Assembly: GCF_000621545.1 (NCBI RefSeq)
Contig: NZ_JHYA01000002.1
Location: 186,001-250,000 of the forward strand
DNA from: Anaerovibrio lipolyticus LB2005
GTDB lineage: Bacteria; Bacillota; Negativicutes; Selenomonadales; Selenomonadaceae
Length of the DNA: 64,000 nucleotides
Direction: 5' to 3'
Every line of letters starts with the position of its first letter. Position 1 is the stretch's first letter. Positions 44,828 to 54,663 of the stretch are shown piece after piece. Under the pieces are notes generated by a model. It had not been told where the DNA came from and did no database searches. It was given only the letters and a program-made list of their open reading frames with translations. The translations under genes and the position numbers were made by a program.

Positions 44828-46732
44828 ATGAATGAAAAACAAAAACAAAATCTGATACGCATAGTCATCACCTCCGTCATTATGATTGCCTTAAATTTTA
44901 TCGAGGCTGATGGAATGTTCAGGTTTACCTTATATATCATTCCATATTTTATAATCGGACATGATATATTGATAAAGGCTGTGAAGGGAATCAGAAACCG
45001 TCAGCCCTTTGACGAGAATCTGCTGATGGCAATTGCCACTTTAGGTGCCATTGCCCTGGCGTTGTATCGTAGTGGTGATTATGTAGAGGCTATTGCGGTA
45101 ATGTTGTTTTATCAGATTGGCGAATGGTTCCAAAGCTATGCCGTGGGCAAGAGCCGCAAGGATATTGCAGACTTAATGGATATTGCTCCGGATTATGCCA
45201 ATATGGAAAATGAGGATGGCCAGTTGGAGCAGGTGGACCCAGATGATGTGGAAATTGGTTCTGTTATTGTGGTTAAGCCCGGTGAAAGGGTTCCTATTGA
45301 CGGAATTGTGTTAGAAGGTCATTCTACTTTAAATACAGCAGCTCTTACTGGTGAATCACTTCCTAGGGATGTTGAACCAGGTAATGAAATAATTTCCGGC
45401 AGTATCAATTTAAATGGCTTGCTGAAGGTGCGTACCACTAAAGAATTTGGTGAGTCTACGGCCTCTAAAATCCTTGAACTTATCGAGGATGCAGGCTCCA
45501 GAAAGTCTAAGTCTGAGGAATTTATTACTAAGTTTGCCCGGGTATATACCCCTATTGTAGTGTGGGCAGCTATCGCCTTGGCCGTAATTCCACCAGTGGT
45601 TTTAACTGTTATGGACAGTGAACCCATGTGGGGGGAGTGGCTGTATAGGGCCTTGACCTTCCTGATAATCAGTTGCCCTTGTGCACTGGTTATATCTATT
45701 CCTTTATCCTTTTTTGCAGGACTGGGGGCGGCCAGTCGTCATGGTATTCTGGTAAAGGGCTCCAATTATATGGAAACCTTGTCGGAAACTAAAACAGTTG
45801 TATTTGATAAAACTGGTACTCTGACTAAGGGCACATTTAGTGTAGTAGCTATTCATCCGGAAAAGCTGGATGAAAACCAGCTTCTCCATTTGGCAGCCCA
45901 TGTGGAGCGCTATTCATCCCATCCTATTGCCCTTTCTCTCTTGGAGGCCTATCCGAATGAGCATGACGATTGCCATATAGAAAATACAGAAGAAATTGCC
46001 GGCCGGGGTATTAAGGCCATTATTAATGGCGATACGGTTTGTGTTGGAAATGCGCGTATGATGGAGGATCTTGGCATTAATTGGAAGCCTTGTGAGCATA
46101 GTGGCACTATAGTCCATGTGGCCATTAATGGTGAATACGAGGGTCATATCGTGGTTGCTGATACTCCTAAGCCACATAGTAAGGCGGCTATAAAAGCACT
46201 TAAGGCCCAGGGAATCCGTGAGACCATTATGCTGACTGGTGACGCAAAGGCTGTAGCTGACGTTGTCGCAGCAGAGCTTGGCCTTGACCAGGTAAGAAGT
46301 GATTTGTTGCCTCAGGATAAGGTCAGTGAAGTGGAGAAGCTACTCGCCGGTAAACGTAGTGAGGATGAAGCATTGGCCTTTGTGGGGGACGGTATTAATG
46401 ATGCACCTGTGCTTTCCAGGGCAGATATCGGTATTGCCATGGGAGCCATGGGAAGTGATGCGGCCATAGAGGCTGCCGATGTAGTTTTGATGGATGATGA
46501 TCCATTTAAGATTGCCACAGCCATCCGCGTGTCCCGTAAGTGCCTCAGAATTGTAAAGGAGAATATCTGGTTTGCCATTGGTATTAAAGTATTGGTTTTA
46601 GTCGCTGGTGCCCTTGGCTTTGCCAGCATGTGGGCGGCTATATTTGCCGATGTGGGAGTGGCAGTTTTGGCTATTCTTAATGCTATGCGGTGTATGTATA
46701 TTAAGGCTCAGCAGCCAGAGACAGTATCATAA
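44828..46732 (+). CDS. P1B-type zinc/cadmium/lead-exporting ATPase
   Basis: 634 residues. The transport motif SCPCAL is near residue 282, the phosphorylated Asp327 is in DKTGTLT, the HP motif is in SSHPIAL, and GDGINDAPVL is near 521. The CPC motif with the order of segments fits the ZntA/CadA group more than copper pumps. It lacks an N-terminal HMA domain, which is supplied by the preceding small gene. It would pump Zn2+, Cd2+ or Pb2+ out of the cytoplasm under control of the divergent ArsR protein. Confidence 0.92.
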   Translation: MNEKQKQNLIRIVITSVIMIALNFIEADGMFRFTLYIIPYFIIGHDILIKAVKGIRNRQPFDENLLMAIATLGAIALALYRSGDYVEAIAVMLFYQIGEWFQSYAVGKSRKDIADLMDIAPDYANMENEDGQLEQVDPDDVEIGSVIVVKPGERVPIDGIVLEGHSTLNTAALTGESLPRDVEPGNEIISGSINLNGLLKVRTTKEFGESTASKILELIEDAGSRKSKSEEFITKFARVYTPIVVWAAIALAVIPPVVLTVMDSEPMWGEWLYRALTFLIISCPCALVISIPLSFFAGLGAASRHGILVKGSNYMETLSETKTVVFDKTGTLTKGTFSVVAIHPEKLDENQLLHLAAHVERYSSHPIALSLLEAYPNEHDDCHIENTEEIAGRGIKAIINGDTVCVGNARMMEDLGINWKPCEHSGTIVHVAINGEYEGHIVVADTPKPHSKAAIKALKAQGIRETIMLTGDAKAVADVVAAELGLDQVRSDLLPQDKVSEVEKLLAGKRSEDEALAFVGDGINDAPVLSRADIGIAMGAMGSDAAIEAADVVLMDDDPFKIATAIRVSRKCLRIVKENIWFAIGIKVLVLVAGALGFASMWAAIFADVGVAVLAILNAMRCMYIKAQQPETVS

Positions 46733-46750
46733 AACAATATATTGTAAAAC

Positions 46751-46932
46751 GAGCAGGGGCATTACCTCCAGCACGGATTAAGATCTAAAATTATTTTTTA
46801 CATTATTGTTAATAGCGATAAAAATTATAACTCGCTTCGCTCAAACAAATAATTTTTATCACTAATGCAGGTTTGTAAAAAATAATTTCTTAAAGATCTA
46901 AATCCTATTGCTGTTGGCAATTACCCCTGCTC
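46751..46932. repeat. Long imperfect inverted repeat between convergent genes
   Basis: Arms of about 52-59 nt (46751-46802 and 46874-46932) begin GAGCAGGGG and end CCCCTGCTC and include AAGATCTAAA-type and TAAAAAATAATTT segments. A nested pair GATAAAAATTA (46817-46827) with TAATTTTTATC (46850-46860) encloses CTCGCTTCGCTC. The whole could fold into one hairpin of about 180 nt. It may be an elaborate bidirectional terminator or a small miniature-transposon-like element. No clear target duplication is visible. Confidence 0.75.
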
Positions 46933-46963
46933 TTTGTATTTTGGTAAAATGCTTTTTTATATA

Positions 46964-47467
46964 TTATTCTATCCTTACTCTAAATGAAAGAATAGGGTCA
47001 TTTAAATTGCCTAATATTTCTCCCTCTGGCAGCCATTCCCTGGACCAGCCCTGATTCTTGATGCGTCCCTTGTAGGAAACGGACCATAAATCGCCTCTCC
47101 AGCTACCTAAGGCTATTTGTATACCATCAATAGGCTTGCCATAGATACCGGCTGTGGATCCGTTCATGGCCCAGCCAGTCCATTCACCATTCTGCACGTG
47201 AACACGATACATGACATACATATTTCGCCCTGTGAGAAACTGTACCCGTATGGCATCAATAGTCTGAGTACCGTAAGGATCTCCGGCGGCTTCACCGTCA
47301 TTGGCCCGGTCTGACCAGCCGTTTTCCAGAGTGTGTGCATAATACTGAATCAGGGGGCGGTCACCAATATCATCAAGGTCATTCCAGCCCCATCCCCAAG
47401 CAAAACAGCTGGATATAGATAATAGCATAAAGCTGAATGTCAAAAGCAGAATTTTGAATTTATCCAT
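46964..47467 (-). CDS. Exported ChW-repeat protein
   Basis: 167 residues. A signal peptide (about MDKFKILLLTFSFMLLSIS then SCFA) precedes a Trp-rich mature part. It holds three clostridial-hydrophobic-W (ChW) repeats: around ENGWSDRANDGEAAG, NGEWTGWAMNGSTAG and NQGWSREWLPEGEILG. Each is followed by an IDAIRV/IDGIQI-like strand. ChW repeats occur in surface or extracellular proteins; the ligand here is unknown. It is transcribed divergently from nothing nearby and lies downstream of the FIST chemoreceptor on the same strand, 82 nt away. Confidence 0.82.
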   Translation of the reverse strand: MDKFKILLLTFSFMLLSISSCFAWGWGWNDLDDIGDRPLIQYYAHTLENGWSDRANDGEAAGDPYGTQTIDAIRVQFLTGRNMYVMYRVHVQNGEWTGWAMNGSTAGIYGKPIDGIQIALGSWRGDLWSVSYKGRIKNQGWSREWLPEGEILGNLNDPILSFRVRIE

Positions 47468-47549
47468 AATAATCTCTCCTTTCTATAAGAATATCGAAGA
47501 AAAATGCCGGCCCCAAAAGGAACCGGCAATTTTTTACATTAGAAGTTGA

Positions 47550-49637
47550 TTAAATACCAAGCTCGATGTTGCGGATGGTCTCCTGCAGAACCTTGAGTTT
47601 TTCGGTAACTGTGGCGTTAACGCTGTCCAAATCATTGATAACCTGAGTGGATTTGGAAATCTGCTCCAGACTGTGCTGCAGGCTATCGTGAACGGATGCT
47701 ACCTGTTTGGAGAAGCGCTGATCAAACTCATCAATTTTGGCTTCAAATTCCTTGTTCTTTGCCAAAATGGTATCGATGGCCTTAACATCGTTTACCAGAG
47801 TGTTAATGGCTTCATCGGAGCTTTGAACACTCTCCTGGGTACTCTTGGACAGCTTACCAACCTCTTGGGCTACAACAGCGAAGCCACGGCCATGTTCACC
47901 GGCACGGGCGGCCTCGATGGCGGCGTTGAGAGCCAGCAGATTAATCTGGGAAGAAATATCTGTAATAATCTGCATTACATCATTTATCTTTTCAGTGCTG
48001 GAGCTTAGGAGCTTCAGCTTTGGCGTAATCTCTGAATTGCGTTCCAGCAGCTGTGAGAAGTAGGAGCCCTGCTCATCGATACCGCCGGAAAGCTCCTGCA
48101 TGGAATCCTTAACCGCATCAACGTCCTTGGACATCTGGGAAATGGTACGGATAATGGATGGCAGGCTCTGCTGATATTCGTCAAAGAGGTCAAGCACCTG
48201 ATCCTTCAGTACACCTACACGTTGCTGACGGGCGATTACACGGGTGAGGAAGAATTCCTGACAAGCCGCATAATGACCAGCAAAATAATCCAGATACTGA
48301 TCGTGGAAGGAAGTGCCATTTGGTTCATAGTAGAAGAAAATAGCTGTCAATGTTTCGTTCATGTGCAGACCACTGATTTCACCAAAGCTGGAGAAACCAG
48401 CCACAGGATATTCGTTGAACATATCAATGTGCTTGATTTCTTCAGGATAACCTAGACGGCGGAGTATGCAGTCATTTAAGATAGCGCCAATTGGAGCAGG
48501 CTTGCCCTGATTAAACTCTCTCACAGCGTTTTTGAGGTCATTTTCCAGTCCTACGCGTTTCATAAGGTAGAGGCGCTCGCCGGACTCAATATCGCAGAAG
48601 AAATTAATGCGGTAGTTGCTTTCATCAATGCTGGAAATGGAACGGATAAAGTTTTCACCTTTTATATCGGTGGCGAAGGTGTATTCCTGCATCTTTGCGT
48701 TAAGCTCAGAGACACTGGAGCATCCCAGCTCTCTCTTAAGGGCATCAATGAATGGAACAGCATCGCCGTTGGTGTCTTCTACAGTGGAAATGTAACGCAG
48801 AGCGGAGTTGGCATTTACTACGTCGAAGTATTTGCCTACCCTTTCAACGGCCTGAGTCTTTAAAATACCATAGCGATAGTTCTTGGATGTGTGAACGATA
48901 ACAGCCACAGCAACATTTTCCAGAACCTGGCTGTCGTTGTAGATATAAGTATGCTGGAAATCCAACAGACCGGCGGAGCTGCCGCCGATAAACGGAATAG
49001 GGAACATACCATTCTGGTAGAATGCCTGCATAACGAAGGATTCGCAGTTGGAAAGACCATCGATATATAATAAACCAAAGGTATGGTTAACATTCATGCG
49101 GAATGGAATCTTATGTTTATCAATTTCCTGCTGCATTCTTCTAACACGATCTTCAACGCTCATGTCAACGCGACCTTGACGCAGATCATCATTAGGCAGT
49201 TTGATGGTCATGATGTACATGTTGTCGATCATGCGGCGGGAAAATACTTGAAGTAAAACCTTGCGACGATTGTCTGGTGCTTCGCAATATAATGTACGGC
49301 TGCTAGCATGTCTGCACAGCTCACCGGAGGTGGTTAACAAAATCAGCTTGGCATTTGGAGGCAATACGGCCTTTATGCTGGAAGCGACATCATTCATGTC
49401 GTTGTCTGGGGAAACATAGCCGATAACCAGTGCAGGCCCTTCGGCAACGTCAAAGAGGGGAGTTAATGCTGAAGAATTCAGCTCGCTGGTGGACAGATAA
49501 GCCACCTTGGTATCTGGGGTGGATGCAGCACTGGCAGTAGGTGTAGCTGCCGGACGAACAGCCTTAGGGGCTATCCGTTCTGCTGGTGATGGTGCGGCAG
49601 CTTTGGGTTGATTTGATTTGAATAAACTATCGAACAT
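47550..49637 (-). CDS. Soluble FIST-domain chemoreceptor (methyl-accepting type)
   Basis: 695 residues with no membrane segment. After a Pro/Ala-rich linker (20-45), a FIST N domain (about 60-260; [11 protein letters not shown]) and FIST C domain (about 265-420; [10 protein letters not shown]) form the sensor. The C-terminal signalling domain (about 480-690) has the hairpin-tip sequence [24 protein letters not shown] domains are thought to sense small ligands such as amino acids. The protein would signal from the cytoplasm to CheA. AGGAGG precedes the ATG. It is divergent from another chemoreceptor at 49891. Confidence 0.9.
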   Translation of the reverse strand: MFDSLFKSNQPKAAAPSPAERIAPKAVRPAATPTASAASTPDTKVAYLSTSELNSSALTPLFDVAEGPALVIGYVSPDNDMNDVASSIKAVLPPNAKLILLTTSGELCRHASSRTLYCEAPDNRRKVLLQVFSRRMIDNMYIMTIKLPNDDLRQGRVDMSVEDRVRRMQQEIDKHKIPFRMNVNHTFGLLYIDGLSNCESFVMQAFYQNGMFPIPFIGGSSAGLLDFQHTYIYNDSQVLENVAVAVIVHTSKNYRYGILKTQAVERVGKYFDVVNANSALRYISTVEDTNGDAVPFIDALKRELGCSSVSELNAKMQEYTFATDIKGENFIRSISSIDESNYRINFFCDIESGERLYLMKRVGLENDLKNAVREFNQGKPAPIGAILNDCILRRLGYPEEIKHIDMFNEYPVAGFSSFGEISGLHMNETLTAIFFYYEPNGTSFHDQYLDYFAGHYAACQEFFLTRVIARQQRVGVLKDQVLDLFDEYQQSLPSIIRTISQMSKDVDAVKDSMQELSGGIDEQGSYFSQLLERNSEITPKLKLLSSSTEKINDVMQIITDISSQINLLALNAAIEAARAGEHGRGFAVVAQEVGKLSKSTQESVQSSDEAINTLVNDVKAIDTILAKNKEFEAKIDEFDQRFSKQVASVHDSLQHSLEQISKSTQVINDLDSVNATVTEKLKVLQETIRNIELGI

Positions 49638-49890
49638 AATCTGTGACCTCCTATATAAAGTCCTTTTACGTTAGTAACACAATCACTGTACATTGTTAAA
49701 ATTCGTTATTGATAAATAATTTCCTGCTTTAAAAGAAAAATAATACTCAATTTAAAGAAATTATCTATAGAAATATTTCGCAGATAAAAGCAGGAATATG
49801 CCAATAAATGTAGAAAAAATAATTTGTAAAGTGGCTAAAATTACATAGCAAATATGTAGTTTGATAACTAAAAGAAAGGATGGAGTTATT

Positions 49891-51939
49891 ATGTCGAATA
49901 ACAACATTTCAAATCAGGGGAATGTCCGTACTGTAAAGACGGAAATCCTGATGTATGTGTTGCCTATTGTAATAATAGGCCTGGTGATTATGTCTGGAAT
50001 AATCTTCAAGTATGTGGGAAGTACCTTTGAGGATCAGCTGACACGCAGCTCTCTGAACAATGCTCAGGAGGTCTCCGATGGTGTATCTGCATGGCTGGAG
50101 ACGCGTATGTTGGAGACCCAGAATGCTGCAAATATTCCTTCTGCAAAGGTGCTGAAGGATAATCCAGCGGGGATGAATGAGAACAATAAATATCGTCTTG
50201 CTCTCATGAACAAGATTTATCCGGGGGTTTATGACTCCGTCAGCTGGGGTCCCTTTGATGGCTCTGGCGTATTGTATGGTGAGACAAAGTCCGGCTTCAA
50301 GGAAATGCATAATGCAGATAAGGCTTGGTACAAGGAAACCATGACTGGTGCCAAGGATTCCTTTATGGCATCCCCTGTAATTTCCCAGGCCACTGGTAAG
50401 ATTATTGTGAATTCCATTGCTTTGGCAAAGGACAATAATGGACAGAATGTAGGTATGGTATTGGCTGCTATCTATGTTGATGCAGTTATGGAGAAGGTAA
50501 GTGACTTTAAGCTTGGTGAAAAGGGCTACAGCCTTTTGGTTTCCAAGGAGGGAACTTACATTGTAAATCCTGATGAAGAAGCCATCATGAAGAAAAAGAT
50601 TTCTGAGGACAGTGATCCTGAAATCAAGACTTTGGGTGAAAAGATGCTTTCCGGTGATGCCGGTGTCTATAAGTTTACCAATAAAGATGGCGACGATATG
50701 ATTGCCTTCTATAACCCAATTAAGGCTACTGGCTGGGGTATGGCTACCATTGCATATCAGGATGAGCTGTTTGCCCCTGTAGGCAATGTACTTAAAATCA
50801 TGGTAGGAATAAGCCTGCTTCTTATAGTTTTGATTTCCTTGGGAGTTCTTGTTACTGTGAATAAAGCCATGGCACCTCTTGCAGTTATGATGGATGAAAT
50901 GCATCTTTTGGCAGCAGGTGATTTCCGTAATCGTCCAAGCCGTATTACCTCCAATAATGAGTTGGGAGCTTTGGCTGCGGCGGTTCGTGAAATGCGTCAG
51001 GGTGTAAGCAATGTTATGAAGCAGGTTAGCGGTTCCTCTGATAGTCTGGCTGCAGCCGCTGAGGAGCTGAATGCCACCACTGAGCAGTCTGCACAGGCCT
51101 CCAACCAGGTGGCAAATTCCATTGTAAATGTTGCCCAAGGTACTAATGAACAGCTGGAAGCAGTTAGCTCCACTGGAACGGCCATCGAGGAATTGAACGA
51201 CACCATTCAGACAGTTGCCGGTGAAGCCGATGCAGCAGCAGCCCATGGCCGTGAAGCCGCAGAGGTAGCCCGTGATGGAGGCAAGACTCTGGAGCAGGCC
51301 ATTGGACAGATTAAGCGCATAGAGCAGAGCACCAATGAGTCTACAGAAGTGGTTACTGCATTGGGTGAGCGCTCTGCAGAAATTGGTCAGATCGTGGATA
51401 CCATTTCAAATATCTCTGCACAGACAAACCTGTTGGCCCTAAATGCAGCTATTGAGGCTGCCCGTGCTGGTGAGCATGGAAGAGGCTTTGCCGTAGTAGC
51501 AGATGAGGTTCGTAAGCTGGCTGAGTCCTCTCAGGAGGCAGCTAACCAGATTGCTGATCTTATTCAGCAGACCCGCAAGGATACCGACAATGCCGTTGCT
51601 GGTATGCAGGCGGGCAGCGAGGAGGTTCGTGTTGGTACTCAGAATATTATCAGCATGGGTGAGAGCTTCCGCAAGATTATTGAAATCGTTGAGACAGTTT
51701 CCGGTCAGGTTCAGCATATTTCCTCCGCTATCAGTGGCATGGCTGCCAACGGAGAGGAAGTTATGGGGCATATTAGAACCATTGGTGATGCCAGCAGAAA
51801 GGCAGCTGAGGAAGCTGAGACCGTATCTGCCGCAACAGAGGAGCAGAGTGCCAGCGTAATGGAGATTTCCAATGCGTCCGATAGCCTTTCCAAGATGGCA
51901 ATGGAGCTGCAGAATGAAATCAGCAAGTTTAAGCTATAA
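49891..51939 (+). CDS. Membrane chemoreceptor with Cache sensor (methyl-accepting chemotaxis protein)
   Basis: 682 residues. The first membrane segment is about residues 20-40 ([19 protein letters not shown]), followed by a dCache-type periplasmic sensor (about 45-290, with [13 protein letters not shown] and [14 protein letters not shown]). A second membrane segment spans about 301-322. Next come a HAMP domain and a signalling domain with [23 protein letters not shown] 49891 follows AAAGGATGGAG. A terminator follows. Cache sensors of this kind often bind amino or organic acids; the ligand is unknown. Confidence 0.93.
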   Translation: MSNNNISNQGNVRTVKTEILMYVLPIVIIGLVIMSGIIFKYVGSTFEDQLTRSSLNNAQEVSDGVSAWLETRMLETQNAANIPSAKVLKDNPAGMNENNKYRLALMNKIYPGVYDSVSWGPFDGSGVLYGETKSGFKEMHNADKAWYKETMTGAKDSFMASPVISQATGKIIVNSIALAKDNNGQNVGMVLAAIYVDAVMEKVSDFKLGEKGYSLLVSKEGTYIVNPDEEAIMKKKISEDSDPEIKTLGEKMLSGDAGVYKFTNKDGDDMIAFYNPIKATGWGMATIAYQDELFAPVGNVLKIMVGISLLLIVLISLGVLVTVNKAMAPLAVMMDEMHLLAAGDFRNRPSRITSNNELGALAAAVREMRQGVSNVMKQVSGSSDSLAAAAEELNATTEQSAQASNQVANSIVNVAQGTNEQLEAVSSTGTAIEELNDTIQTVAGEADAAAAHGREAAEVARDGGKTLEQAIGQIKRIEQSTNESTEVVTALGERSAEIGQIVDTISNISAQTNLLALNAAIEAARAGEHGRGFAVVADEVRKLAESSQEAANQIADLIQQTRKDTDNAVAGMQAGSEEVRVGTQNIISMGESFRKIIEIVETVSGQVQHISSAISGMAANGEEVMGHIRTIGDASRKAAEEAETVSAATEEQSASVMEISNASDSLSKMAMELQNEISKFKL

Positions 51940-51979
51940 TTATACGAGTGTATTGTGTGTGTAAAATATTATAGGATCG

Positions 51980-52008
51980 GGCCTTCCCTGCGGGGAAGGC
52001 CTTTTTTT
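51980..52008 (+). terminator. Terminator after the Cache chemoreceptor
   Basis: GGCCTTCCC pairs with GGGAAGGCC around TGCG, followed by seven T. Confidence 0.93.
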
Positions 52009-52009
52009 G

Positions 52010-52038
52010 TGGACAATTATACGAACATATGTTAGAAT
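52010..52038 (+). promoter_or_regulatory. Promoter of the RhuM fragment with a LexA-like box in the spacer
   Basis: TGGACA (52010-52015), 17-bp spacer, TAGAAT (52033-52038). The spacer and -10 edge contain CGAACATATGTTAG (52022-52035), close to the Gram-positive LexA box CGAAC-N4-GTTYG. Whether LexA of this organism uses this form is unknown. Confidence 0.5.
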
Positions 52039-52079
52039 AAACACAGCAAACATCCATGAAAGTGTGAAAGAGGCAAAAT

Positions 52080-52631
52080 ATGGCAACAATAGATAATGGG
52101 AGAGAGGAACAAGGGGAAATCATCATTTATCAGACCGATGATGGCAGAACGAAGATAGATGTTCGGTTTGAAAATGATACTGTTTGGCTTACGCTTAATC
52201 AAATGACAGAACTATTTGGTCGTGATAAGTCAACTATCTCACGCCACATAAAAAATATTTTTTCTGAAGGGGAATTAGTGCGTGAGGCAGTTGTTGCAAA
52301 AAATGCAACAACTGCCTCTGATGGCAAAAATTATCAGGTTGAGTTTTTTAATCTAGATGTTATTATTTCCGTAGGCTATCGTGTCAAGTCCCTTCGTGGA
52401 ACTCAGTTCCGCCGCTGGGCAACGGAACGGCTGAAGGAATACATCATCAAGGGCTTTACGATGGATGATGAGCGGTTGAAAAAAGTCGGGGGCGGCAATT
52501 ACTGGAAAGAGCTTCTTGACCGTATTCGTGACATACGATCATCGGAGAAAATGCTTTATCGTCAGGTGTTGGATTTTGGTTATTTTGATATTGCTGAAAT
52601 CCTACAGAATTTGGTGAGCCGAACTTCGTAG
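52080..52631 (+). pseudogene. RhuM-family protein, truncated
   Basis: The first about 160 residues are typical RhuM/virulence RhuM-family sequence (FENDTVWLTLNQMTELFGRDKSTISRHI, then VISVGYRVKS and FRRWATERLKEYI, SSEKMLYRQVLD). Full-length members are about 320-340 residues. After RQVLD the match stops, and 16 unrelated residues lead to a stop, so a deletion or recombination has removed the C-terminal half. The family occurs in accessory regions; its function is unclear. A promoter lies in front, so the fragment could still be expressed. Confidence 0.8.
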
Positions 52632-52645
52632 TTAAGGTCACCATT

Positions 52646-52930
52646 ATGTTAAAGAATAGATATGCGCAAGAGGATAGAGAAATTATCATGGAGATCAAGT
52701 ATAGAGATTTATGCTATGCTACCTCAAAATGTTTTACTGAGTGTCTTAAAAAGTATGGATTCATGGGATTTAGTTCCGGTTCTTATGGTGATGAAATAAA
52801 TATAAGACAGTTGCTAATAATAAAAGCATTTGCCCTGGGATTGATTGGGAATGAGAATGGCTTGAATGTAAATAACCACTATGATTTTTCATTTGAGGAA
52901 GAAATGGAGATTTTAGCAGTGGATATGTAA
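52646..52930 (+). CDS. Small protein of unknown function, possibly a gene fragment
   Basis: 94 residues; I recognise no domain. ATG 52646 has no clear ribosome-binding site, and ATG 52688 (MEIKYRDLCYATSKC) is an alternative. The same frame is open upstream for about 22 codons without a start (reading EFGEPNFVVKVTI), which suggests it is the 3' part of a gene that lost its beginning in the event that truncated RhuM. Confidence 0.4.
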   Translation: MLKNRYAQEDREIIMEIKYRDLCYATSKCFTECLKKYGFMGFSSGSYGDEINIRQLLIIKAFALGLIGNENGLNVNNHYDFSFEEEMEILAVDM

Positions 52931-52990
52931 TGGGTTCAGGTTTGCTACTTATGCACACATCGTGGTTTCATTTTTAGGGGATTAAGCAAT

Positions 52991-53716
52991 ATGAATAGTT
53001 CATTGTTTATTAGTAAGTTGATTATTGATTGGGATAAAATAGACGGCCATAGCTATTTGAGGAATATACCAGCAATAGATTCTATTGATGAGCTGGAATT
53101 TCATGCACCAATTACTTTGTTCGCTGGAGAAAATGGCATGGGTAAATCAACGCTGTTAGAAGCAATGGCTGTGGCATCAGGGTTTAACCCGGAGGGCGGC
53201 ACGAAAAATTATGCTTTTTCAACCTATGATTCCCATTCTGATTTGTGTGATGCCATACGTTTAATAAAAAGTGCAAGGAGAAATCAATGGGGATATTTTC
53301 TGCGTGCCGAGAGTTTTTATAATGTGGCTACTAAGGAAGATGAATATAGCAAAATTGGCGGCGTACCTGAGCATTTTCACGAAATGTCTCATGGTGAGAG
53401 CTTTTTTAGGATTGCTGATAGCCAGTTCAAAGAGAATGGTCTTTATTTTCTTGATGAGCCAGAGGCAGCATTATCCCCACAGAGACAGCTTGCTTTGCTC
53501 AGAAAAATATACTTTAGCGTTAAGGATGGGGCACAGTTTTTCATCGTTACCCATTCTCCAATCTTATTAGGGATACCTTATTCAGAAATACTTGTCTTTG
53601 ATGAAAAGGGCGTTCATATTTCTTCCTATGAGGAGACAGATAGCTATCAGGTTACTTCACTTTTTATAAACCGGAGAGAGTATATGTTGGAACAGCTATT
53701 GGAAGACGAAAAATAG
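52991..53716 (+). CDS. AAA/ABC-type ATPase of unknown role (COG3910-like)
   Basis: 241 residues. Walker A is FAGENGMGKSTLLEAMA, the signature MSHGESF is in the middle, Walker B with the next residues is LYFLDEPEAALSPQRQ, and the switch His is in FIVTHSPILL. It is a single-domain ATPase of the SMC/RecF-like fold with no nuclease domain. Such proteins occur alone or with partners in defence and stress loci. The partner here is not evident. Position next to RhuM remnants suggests an accessory gene. Confidence 0.8.
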   Translation: MNSSLFISKLIIDWDKIDGHSYLRNIPAIDSIDELEFHAPITLFAGENGMGKSTLLEAMAVASGFNPEGGTKNYAFSTYDSHSDLCDAIRLIKSARRNQWGYFLRAESFYNVATKEDEYSKIGGVPEHFHEMSHGESFFRIADSQFKENGLYFLDEPEAALSPQRQLALLRKIYFSVKDGAQFFIVTHSPILLGIPYSEILVFDEKGVHISSYEETDSYQVTSLFINRREYMLEQLLEDEK

Positions 53717-53752
53717 TAATTAAATAACCATATCCTGTGGTATAAATAAATT

Positions 53753-53800
53753 CATATCCACCAGTTGCTAAAAGGAACTGGTGGTATGGTTATTTTTTTT
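53753..53800 (+). terminator. Terminator after the AAA ATPase
   Basis: CCACCAGTT pairs with AACTGGTGG, extended by CATA/TATG, followed by a run of T. A second hairpin lies at 53827. Confidence 0.88.
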
Positions 53801-53826
53801 AAAATGTATGTGATTATATAGGGTTG

Positions 53827-53853
53827 GCCTTCCCTTCGGGGAGGGCTTTTTCT
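53827..53853 (+). terminator. Second terminator-like hairpin before trmO
   Basis: GCCTTCCC (53827-53834) with GGGAGGGC (53839-53846) around TTCG, followed by TTTTTC. It resembles the terminator at 51980, so the stretch 51980-53853 may be a segment bordered by similar hairpins. Confidence 0.8.
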
Positions 53854-53954
53854 TTTGCCATGTTCTGTACGGTAAGGAGTCAGTCTTGAATTAGTATGCT
53901 ATACTGATAGAAATGCGTTTAATAATGTGTAAAAAATGAAAAGGATTTGAAGGC

Positions 53955-54653
53955 ATGGCTGATATTATAGAAACAAAAATAATAGGAAGAATTCATACGG
54001 ATTTTCCAACCAAGTTTGGCATTCCCCGGCAGAGTGGGGTGGTGAAGGAGCTGAAGGGACGTATTGTTTTCGAGCCGGAATATCGTAATGAGGATGCTCT
54101 CAGAGGTATAGAAGGCTTTTCACATTTGTGGCTTATCTGGCAATTTTCCGAAAATGTTCGTGAGGGGTGGTCCCCAACGGTCAGACCACCAATTTTAGGA
54201 GGTAATACACGGGTAGGAGTGTTTGCCACCAGGTCACCATTTCGCCCTAATCCTATTGGTTTATCATCAGTGAAGCTGGAAGGGGTGGAGGTAGATCCCC
54301 ATGATGGTACGGTCCTCGTAGTTAGTGGTGCAGATCTTATGGATGGCACACCAATTCTTGATATAAAGCCCTATATTCCCTATGCGGATAGTCACCCAGA
54401 GGCTACTGAGGGCTTTAGAAGTGGTGGGTGGAACCGAATGCTGGAGGTGGATTTCCCTCCGGAACTGCTGGCAAAGGTTCCGGAAAAACAGCATAAGTCC
54501 CTGATAGAGGTATTGGCCAATGACCCAAGACCGTCTTATCATCACGATCCCGATCGTGTTTACGGAATGCCCTTTGGGAATGTGGAGGTCAAATTCTCTG
54601 TAAATGAAAGGGAACTCAAAGTGGTAGCTGTTTACGATTTACGTAACAATTAA
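53955..54653 (+). CDS. trmO: tRNA (N6-threonylcarbamoyladenosine37-N6)-methyltransferase TrmO
   Basis: Methylates t6A37 of tRNA-Thr using S-adenosylmethionine. 232 residues with the UPF0066/TsaA domain: IGRIHTDFPTKFGIPRQSG, FSHLWLIWQF, FATRSPFRPNPIGLS and DGTPILDIKPYIPYAD. It appears to be a single gene; the upstream -10 region TGCTATACT near 53897 is of the extended type. Confidence 0.92.
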   Translation: MADIIETKIIGRIHTDFPTKFGIPRQSGVVKELKGRIVFEPEYRNEDALRGIEGFSHLWLIWQFSENVREGWSPTVRPPILGGNTRVGVFATRSPFRPNPIGLSSVKLEGVEVDPHDGTVLVVSGADLMDGTPILDIKPYIPYADSHPEATEGFRSGGWNRMLEVDFPPELLAKVPEKQHKSLIEVLANDPRPSYHHDPDRVYGMPFGNVEVKFSVNERELKVVAVYDLRNN

Positions 54654-54663
54654 TAATATCTTG

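Noticed and set aside
49640-49890. Sigma-28 type promoters between the two divergent chemoreceptor genes
   Set aside because: TAAAG-like -35 boxes are present on both strands, but the -10 boxes match GCCGATAA poorly and the spacing is off.
49909-51246. A 445-codon minus-strand open frame opposite the Cache chemoreceptor gene
   Set aside because: It has no family likeness and mirrors the codon pattern of the real gene on the plus strand, which has all chemoreceptor motifs.
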